A DNA stretch of 64,000 nt from Diadophis punctatus similis (Eukaryota; Chordata; Lepidosauria; Squamata; Dipsadidae). Location: contig JALIGW010000005.1 in NCBI GenBank assembly GCA_023053685.1, positions 18,332,501 to 18,396,500 of the forward strand, in the 5' to 3' direction. Shown here one piece after another: positions 57,106-64,000 of this stretch. Under the pieces are notes generated by a model. It ran no database searches and had not been told where the DNA came from. It was given only the letters and a program-made list of their open reading frames with translations. Position 1 is the first letter of the stretch, and every line of letters starts with the position of its first letter. Both the position numbers and the translations under genes were made by a program.

Positions 57106-57789
57106 TGTTGTGTCCCAGCATGGAGACCCCTCAGAAATGACGCACACACAACTGTTTGCAAACAATACTATTTTACTACTAATAAATATTCTTAGTAGCT
57201 ATATGTTTTAAAGTCCATGAAGAACAGAAAAGGTTCTTTTTTCTGAAAGTCCGATACTGTTGCTTCTTAAGAATTGGCCAGAATTCAAATCCCCAAAGAA
57301 AACAGGCAATTAGTTCCTCAGTTATTAGTAACTCATAGAAGTTGGCAGAAAACACGGAATTAATTATTTCACGAACCGAAAATCCAGAAGTCAAAGCCAT
57401 AGATTCAAAGAGCAGCAAAACGAGGTAAGAGAAATCCAACAAGTTGATTCCAGTGTCGGCTTCAGTGTGCTGAAGCCTTAAATAGCCTTAGGGCATGGCC
57501 AATTAGCCTGCAGCTTTACATGCGAGGAGACCTCCTCCTGCAGAGCCAGTCTCGCCTGCTAGCTGCCCTGCGTGCCCTAGCATCAAGCAGAGGCTCCTCC
57601 TCTTTTCCTGAATCACTCAGCTCCAACTGAGGAGGTGCAGAAGGCCCTGGGTGGCTTTCAGCCTCTGGCACCGAATCCTCGCTATTGGACTCAGGTGCCA
57701 GGTGCATGGGATGATAGTGCCGTGCCACAGTCGGCTCTTGGTCCTCTGGATCCATGACCAGCAGCGCGGGACGCAGGCAAGCCACAACA
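57106..57789 (-). mobile_element. Solo LTR, 684 bp, inserted in BovB
   Basis: The termini are TGTTGTGG...GACACAACA read on the - strand (TG/CA ends with short inverted repeats). A perfect 5-bp duplication CAAAT lies at 57101-57105 and 57790-57794. A TATA-like CTATTTAAGGC lies at about 57475-57485 (- strand). There is no internal region, so it is a solo LTR left by recombination. A 5-bp duplication fits Ty3/Gypsy or an endogenous retrovirus; I cannot decide which. Confidence 0.82.
57516..57755 (-). CDS. Short acidic frame inside the solo LTR, 79 aa
   Basis: From an ATG at 57755 the frame reads MDPEDQEPTVARHYHPMHLA and then an acidic Ser/Pro/Glu-rich part (DSGKEEEPLLDARARRAASR). It ends basic (RRDWLCRRRSPRM) just before the TATA-like box. 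I do not recognise it. It may be chance, or a remnant of internal element sequence in U3. There is no sign that it is a host gene. Confidence 0.3.
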   Translation of the reverse strand: MDPEDQEPTVARHYHPMHLAPESNSEDSVPEAESHPGPSAPPQLELSDSGKEEEPLLDARARRAASRRDWLCRRRSPRM

Positions 57790-57998
57790 CAAATACTTTG
57801 GCTATCGAATGAGAAGAGAGGACTCATGGGAAAAGACCCTGAAAAATTGAAGGCAAACAAAGAAGGGGATTGCCAAGGATAAGATGGATAGATGACATTG
57901 ATGCAATGTCATTTAGGCAGACTCTGGCAGGACAGGGGATCCTGCTGTAGTCCAGGGAGTTGCGAAGAGTCAGACACAAGTTAACAACTGAACAATAT
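57790..57998 (+). pseudogene. BovB LINE 3' end, right of the solo LTR
   Basis: TACTTTGGCTATCGAATGAG, AAGAGAGGACTCATGGGAAA, then GGGAGTTGCGAAGAGTCAGA and CACAAGTTAACAACTGAACA. This is the diagnostic BovB 3' terminus. It continues the half at 56943-57105. Confidence 0.88.
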
Positions 57999-58773
57999 TT
58001 GTCCCACATATTAAATTTCTAAATAAGAACTTGCAAGTACATTCTCTATGAACAAATCCATCCTGAGCATTTCCTTCCCTCTATAGTGAATTCTATTCAT
58101 TCTGACTGAGTTGACTTCGATGTGAGCATGTTTACAGTTGGAGTGTAACATTAATTGCCCATTTAGATCCAACTATTTCCAGGTGCTGCCAGAAAGATGT
58201 GTGTCTTCTGTTCTCCATGAATAATAACATCATAGCTAATTCCTTTTGCTTTGCAGAAATAAGTGATTACCAGGTGAGCTAATTATCTATTGAGATGCTA
58301 CTTCTCTCTGCCATTTGGTGACAGACCATTCTCACCTGTAGTGTTATATTCTGATCTTTAGAAATTATAATTGTGGAGACTGATAAGAATCTGCATAATG
58401 GCCCTTTCCCCTTCATCTGGCACTCTGGGTGACACATTGTAGCAAGCAGAGGTGGAGGAGAAGTTCAATTTAAATGAAAAGAGGCAACACAGCCTATTGC
58501 CCTTACCCTAATTATATTATAATTCTGCCTGGGAAAATAATTTTATACTCTTAAGATTATGTTTTTAACACCTGGTTTCCCTAAATTCATATGGTTATAA
58601 TTTCTTTGGTTTAACACTACATTGGGTGTAACAGTTGCCCAATATTTATTGAAAGGTCTGAAGTGGGAGGATGATTGCACTGAACATGATGGAATTTCAA
58701 TGCTATGTTCTGCCATGGACCAATATGATTGAGAAATGTCTCTATATTAGCTTTCTAAATCAGGAATATGAAC
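57999..58773. other. No gene; a candidate 17-nt microexon at 58257
   Basis: Repeat-poor stretch. TTCCTTTTGCTTTGCAG followed by 17 bases and CAG/GTGAGC at 58257-58273 looks like a splice acceptor and donor around a very short exon. Nothing else supports a gene here. Confidence 0.2.
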
Positions 58774-58781
58774 ACTTAAAT

Positions 58782-58943
58782 CAGAGGTGGGTTCCAGCTG
58801 GTTCGGACTGGTTCTATAGAACTGGTAGTGGGAATTTCCCCCCGGACATGCCCCGGAACACGCTCTCTTGGCAGTGCCATAGGTGCCACCATCTTGTTTT
58901 TTGCTTCTGCGCATGCAGCGAGGTAAGCCAGAACCCACCCCTG
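58782..58943. mobile_element. hAT-like MITE, CAGYGGTGGG family, 162 bp
   Basis: The ends are CAGAGGTGGGTTCCAGC and, inverted, CAGGGGTGGGTTCTGGC. A perfect 8-bp duplication ACTTAAAT lies at 58774-58781 and 58944-58951. There is no coding part. Confidence 0.88.
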
Positions 58944-58951
58944 ACTTAAAT

Positions 58952-60640
58952 GGAAATGGAGAAGACTCCCCTCCTTTAATATTGTCCTTCTACCCCAAAT
59001 CTCGAAGAATTGATGGGGGTTTTTCCCCCCTCCTCTCCTTCCAGAACATTCCATTCAACAATGTCAGATATTCAAATCTTATTTGGAACACATAAATTAA
59101 TCCTCCATTTTTAGTATCTTTCCCATGGTTTCAATTGTTAAATTGTCTTTGATGTAGGATCTAGAATCCTCACCCCCCACCGCCTCATGCTTTATGGTGA
59201 AAGACATAAAGGATGGGTGAGTAATTCATCCAGAAAACAGGGAAACATTTACCTATTGCCTATGTCCATTGAAGCAATTTAGTGAAGTCAGTGTGAGGGT
59301 TTCTTTATGACTTAAGAAAGAGAAACAACTTGATCTTCCCCATTGTGTTTGAAAAGCTGAATTTAGTGCTGCCTTACAATGCCAACCCTCGATGCGGGGA
59401 ACAATAAAAAACCCCATGGAAGAATGGTGAGGATATTGATTCTGTGTGCAAAATGTGTATTTGATAGCTTTGTTGGACAGCACAAAGAGAAAGGAAGAAG
59501 GAGTTGTATGCATCAATCGAGAACAGGTTCATGAGTGGAGTCCATAGCAGGGGTGTCAAGCCTTCATATATTTATTTTCCCCCTGTGGCAGTCAGTCAAA
59601 GCAAAACACAAGTTTCTTCTTTTTTTTAAAAAAAATGGCTAGGTTGATGGTTATCTTTTCTCAGAAATGCTGTTTTGTACAGCCTAAAGCAATAGCCCCC
59701 AATGTCTCTTTGTTTATTCTGGGTATGTCTTTCCAACTATTATTCACTTTTGTATTTAATCCACATTCATTCATTTCTCGATTCATGAGTTATTTTTTTA
59801 TTTGTTTTATCACATGCACATATTAAATGTCCCATTCCCACTTCATTTAATTTCCTTTTATATTTCCCTGGGTGTACCCATTTTTTTTTTACTTCAAAAG
59901 CACACTCTAGCTTTGTTTCCTCCTTCATTCCATGCAACAAACCATATATAATCTATTTTCTACCTCATTTGCACATTTTAAAAATGCATTCTATCTCTTT
60001 GCCATGTACGTATAACTTGCAATTTTCCATTTTCTCAGTTAAATACATTGATCTTTAATAATATCCATATCTACACTCTGCATTGCAACATAAAAATTGA
60101 TATGATGTAGTACAGAGCATAGATATGGAAATTATTGACATCAGGAAATATGTGGAAGTAAAAATTGTCATTCACTTCAGTTCACTAGGATCAGTTTTCT
60201 CTTGTATCAAAATGCCTTGACATTCATGTACACCTGACCAACACACTAATATCACTATCATTAATCAACATCCTTGGCTTAATCTTTGCTCATTGTTGAA
60301 CCATTTGATAAAAATTACATTTATTTTCATGCACAATTTATTTCCATCATGAAACTTTTTTATTTATTTGACAACCGTCAATTTTATATATATGGAAAAT
60401 GTATGTTTCTTTGTATATTTATTTTTAGATTGTTGGTGTATCACAGGTGGTTGGGGTTGATGTGTGACCAGGCTCGGAGGAGGTGCCCTGGGTGTTTTTA
60501 CCTTCTAACATGTATATTAAGACTGTTTAATCATTTGCTGTTTCTAAATTAATAATTAGGTTTCTTCATTTCCATTCCCTCTACAGAAGGCTTTTTGTTT
60601 AGACATCTTTATCTACTTCCAAAGAATTTTTTTACATTTT
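58952..60640. other. No recognisable gene; hAT-like end at 59551
   Basis: CAGGGGTGTCAAGCC at 59551 resembles a MITE left end, but I find no right end. The rest is AT-rich, with no recognisable feature. Confidence 0.4.
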
Positions 60641-60641
60641 A

Positions 60642-60994
60642 GGATCCAATCTGGGCCGGACACTGGGACCGGAGTTTTTGTCTTCCAAGCTTTCAGACTC
60701 AAGATGGAGGCCATCTTCAGGGAAGTCCCAAAGGTGAAGAAGCTTCTTGGATGAGAAGTGAAACGTCTTCAAAGAAAAACCAGAAAGTCCAGTTGCCTCT
60801 TGAAGAAAGCACCTTTGGGACAACCACGACCTGGATGACAGAGAATCCCCATAGACCTCTTCAGGGAACTTCTCTCTAGCAACAGAAGGCTAGAAAGGAG
60901 GCTACAGAGAAGTTCCCTGAAGATGGGCTCCAGCATGAGTCCGAAAGTTGGAAGACAAAACATCTGGTCCCAGTGACCAACCCAGATTGGATCC
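60642..60994. repeat. Foldback with ~85-bp arms around a Penelope-like tail
   Basis: Arms at 60642-60728 and 60911-60994 are inverted copies (GGATCCAATCTGGG, CTTCCAA, CATCTTCAGGGAA). The loop holds a Penelope-like 3' end (60729-60862: GAAGAAGCTTCTTGGATGAG, GAAACGTCTTC, GTCCAGTTGCC) and a further short palindrome (AGGGAACTTCTC... GAGAAGTTCCCT, 60865-60920). Confidence 0.78.
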
Positions 60995-61141
60995 TGCAAC
61001 TTTTTCCGGGGACACATATATTCATCTTTTTCCTTCAAGATTAGTTGCATTTTGTTTGCCTCTTTTAATAATGATAATTCCTTGCTCTCTCTCTGATTAT
61101 ATTCTTTGCAATTATTTCCCCCCCTCTTCAATATACATTTG

Positions 61142-61292
61142 CAGGGGTCTCCAACCGTGGCAACTTTAAGACTTGTGGACTTCAACTCCCAGAGTTCCTC
61201 AGCCAGCAAAGCTTTTTTTAAGCAAAACTGGCTGAGGAACTCTGGGAATTTAAGTCCACAAGTCTTAAAGTTGCCAAGGTTGGAGACCCCCG
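61142..61292. mobile_element. Near-palindromic MITE, 151 bp
   Basis: GGTCTCCAACC at both ends (inverted), with arms GCAACTTTAAGACTTGTGGA, CTTCAACTCCCAGAGTTCCT and CAGCCAG that pair almost fully with the other half. This family is common in amniotes. I could not identify a target duplication. Confidence 0.8.
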
Positions 61293-61725
61293 CATTATTA
61301 GATATCTTTTCCTTATCCTAACTTTTGCAGCAATTGTTTTCTTATATGCTTTATTTTCCTCATAGCGTCTTTCACATCGTAATTCCACAGTTTTTCTACT
61401 TCCCAGGAGAGTAACTCCACACAGTTCTGTGGCACTCTGTTGCTTTTTTCACTCTGTCCCCACATCCTCTTTCTCTGCATCCAGATCATGTTCATTCTAT
61501 TGTTGTTAATAATTCGTTCTCTTCTTCCAGTCATTATATTTTTATTCATGTTTCTTTGTTTTTTTATGCCCCTTCCCCCCATGATTCAGTTTTGAACAAA
61601 GCAAATAATGTTCTTCCTCATATTCAGAAACTCTCATATCCTGCATTAAATGTTGCAGTCATTCATCATAAGCAAGCAAGTCATATATGTTTTTAAGTTG
61701 TTTCTTTTGCTATATCACTGGAATA
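61293..61725. other. No recognisable gene or repeat
   Basis: Nothing recognised; possibly the decayed upstream part of the mariner element begins here. Confidence 0.4.
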
Positions 61726-61728
61726 ATA

Positions 61729-61951
61729 ATCCTCCATATTCACCAGATTTAGCGCCTTCAGACTATCATCTCTTCGGCCCCATGAAAGAGGGTTTGAGAG
61801 CAAACATTATTCCAGTGATGCGGAAGTGAAAACTGCAGTGAAGAAGTAGCTCAAAGAACAGTCAACAAAATTTTACGAGGCAGGGATACATGCTCTCATT
61901 CGAAGGTGGAACATTGCTATTGAGAGAAACGGTGACTATGTTGAGACATAG
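61729..61951 (+). pseudogene. Mariner transposase C-terminal remnant
   Basis: The frame reads PPYSPDLAPSDYHLFGPMKE, then GLRAN. After a short break it reads SSDAEVKTAVKK, QRTVNKILRG-type decay, and in the final frame ALIRRWNIAIERNGDYVET with a stop at about 61951. YSPDLAPSDYHLF is the signature around the third catalytic Asp of mariner (DD34D) transposases, and W-x-x-x-I-E-x-x-G-D-Y-V-E is their usual C-terminus. Frameshifts and the loss of the N-terminal two thirds make it inactive. The probable 3' inverted end (GCATTACCTTTTGACTCACC) lies at 62036-62055. Confidence 0.85.
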
Positions 61952-62057
61952 GGATGTGATCCACAGAGGACCAGCTTCATTTTGATGTATGCTACATGTT
62001 CCTGTGTTGGTAATTATACCTGTCCTAAAGAAAATGGCATTACCTTTTGACTCACCC

Positions 62058-62058
62058 T

Positions 62059-62094
<36 letters not shown>

Positions 62095-62100
62095 TGTGAG

Positions 62101-62137
<37 letters not shown>

Positions 62138-62138
62138 T
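62058..62138. repeat. (TG)n microsatellite
   Basis: About 80 bases of TG units with two GAG interruptions, directly after the mariner 3' end. Confidence 0.95.
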
Positions 62139-62845
62139 ACTGGTATATAGCAAATAATACATATAAACAGACTTAGGCTTAAACAACTCATTTGGAATTT
62201 TAAAAGCATGTTATAGACACTCTTATAATATGAGTGTCATTTTATGGTTGGTAGTTTATAAAACTCTGACAAGTTTACTTGTCAATTACTCTCTATAACT
62301 TTCAGAGTGCCTTCTATATCTTCAATTTAACTCTACCTTATTTCTAGGTAGATTCAAACACTTCCAAACAAAATATTGGACAGCCAAAGCATGCTGGGAC
62401 ACTGACTCTTTGTATTTTGAATATATATCTGGGTTGTATGTGAAGCCTAGACATATATTTAGAAATAAACTGATATTCTGGTTATCACAAGATTCTTTTA
62501 AAAATTTAATTTAATGAAACAAATCAGGAGGAGTATGGAACTTGGCAAGTGCCAAAGAAAGTGCTAGCATCACATTCATCTAGGAAGCATTGAGGCTCTT
62601 CCAGATTGAAAGGATTTGCCAGTGACATCACCGTTGGCTCAGGGGACGCCCAGTTGGGGATTCCTTTCATTTCTCCAGCAGGAGCTGGAGTGAAGGACAG
62701 GAGCTCATCCCATCCCAAGGCAGCACTTGGATCTTGAAGGCTTGCTGCTTGTCAAGCTAGTCTCCTAACCATGTAAGCCACTGTGCTCCTTAAGGAAAAT
62801 GCTTATGGTACTAAATTCAAGACTTTGGGTTTGGAAGGAAAGAAA
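62139..62845. other. No recognisable gene or repeat
   Basis: Nothing recognised. The segment 62530-62770 has higher GC but no domain on either strand. Confidence 0.4.
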
Positions 62846-63215
<370 letters not shown>

Positions 63216-64000
63216 ACAAACAAACAAAACCCACTTTGCTTTGTGGCTTATTTTGGTCTTTCTAGAAAGGTTACTACAATTTAATTTTGCATTTTGGAGA
63301 TTCTGTTCTGATTACCCAGTTAGCTAATGACTGTTATATAGAGTATAAATACACATTGCTATAGCCTGAATATATATATACTGGATAACAGCAAGCATAG
63401 AGAATAAATACAATATTTACTACTACTTGTCATGTGCATTGAGGGATAAGGCAAAATAATACTATGCTCTCAGCTGTATAAATTGACAGGAAGCTAATCC
63501 AGACAGAGCCCCAAACTTCAACTTATTGAATGGTCTTATTTTACTCTTTTTTTTAAAAAATGAACCGAATTGATCGCAAACAAATGGAAGAGAAGGACAC
63601 ACTTTGGGTGCAGGACATGTTAAAAATATTATGTTGCTTCAGGCTCCAGGTGACTGAGCAGAACATTCAATATTACTTGATGACATGCTGGATCTCCCCT
63701 GCAAGGCAGAAAATGATAAACCCCATCCTGTAACCCGCCTCTTAGGAAATACAATGGTTATTATACAACGATGTACCCAACTGAACAATTTTACCAATGG
63801 ATTTAGCTTCAGTAAAAAGAAGTGCTGCAGGGAGAAAACCAAGAAGAGACTCAGTGTTGCAATCCCTTTTCTAAACTAAAAAAGGCCAGGCTGAAGGAAT
63901 AGGAATAGTGTTGCAATTAAAAAAAAATCTAAATGAGATGCTTTCAAGTTGGGAGTAAGAAGTAGTTTGTCTAATTAAACAGTATCCTGAAAAGTCCTCT
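63216..64000. other. No recognisable gene or repeat
   Basis: After a short (CAAA)n tail of the LINE, nothing is recognised to the end of the window. Confidence 0.45.

Noticed and set aside
57516..57860. 114-codon frame starting at 57860 as a single gene
   Set aside because: Its first part is antisense BovB outside the LTR. Only the 79 codons from 57755 lie inside the LTR.

Overview
This window reads as intergenic or intronic DNA of a squamate reptile, most probably a snake. The evidence is the repeat mix: BovB, CR1 and L2-type LINEs, tRNA-headed SINEs, many non-autonomous hAT elements, Penelope-like debris, a DIRS-1-type retrotransposon, and long microsatellites including (GATA)n, (AAT)n and (AT)n. 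I found no convincing host protein-coding gene, rRNA or tRNA gene. Nearly every long reading frame is transposon-derived or low-complexity.

Layout. 1-6150: AT-rich DNA holding a badly decayed Ty3/Gypsy element (about 1690-4510, + strand). Its nucleocapsid, protease, reverse transcriptase, RNase H and integrase remnants are still in order, and a SINE sits inside it. A 56-bp-arm foldback follows at 5104-5235. 6155-12270: a full-length, GC-rich, young-looking DIRS-type retrotransposon on the - strand. It has perfect 109-bp inverted terminal repeats, an internal complementary region that reproduces the joined ends, and gag, RT/RNase H/methyltransferase-like and tyrosine-recombinase frames. Two small lesions are visible: one stop codon in the recombinase and a probable 1-nt slip in a G run at the start of ORF2. 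12270-28000: hAT and mariner MITEs (several with intact target-site duplications), a Penelope-like fragment with an inverted copy of its 3' end, L2 LINE pieces and an RTE-like remnant. 28000-40650: microsatellite-bearing palindromes, CR1/L2/Jockey-type LINE tails, a 0.5-kb foldback and a (GATA)n tract. 40946-41861: a 0.9-kb GC-rich hAT-type element with an internal foldback. 42400-64000: more LINE fragments and nested insertions (LINE inside MITE; MITE inside CR1; CR1 and SINE inside a mariner MITE; solo LTR inside BovB), and the C-terminal end of a mariner transposase.

The pieces do not form a pathway. The value of the window is the insertion history, which can be read from exact target-site duplications and nesting. 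The most notable single object is the near-intact DIRS element. Next are the preference of the hAT elements for a central TA in their 8-bp target sites, the solo LTR that split a BovB copy, and several foldbacks. All classifications rest on motifs I read by eye; no database search was possible.
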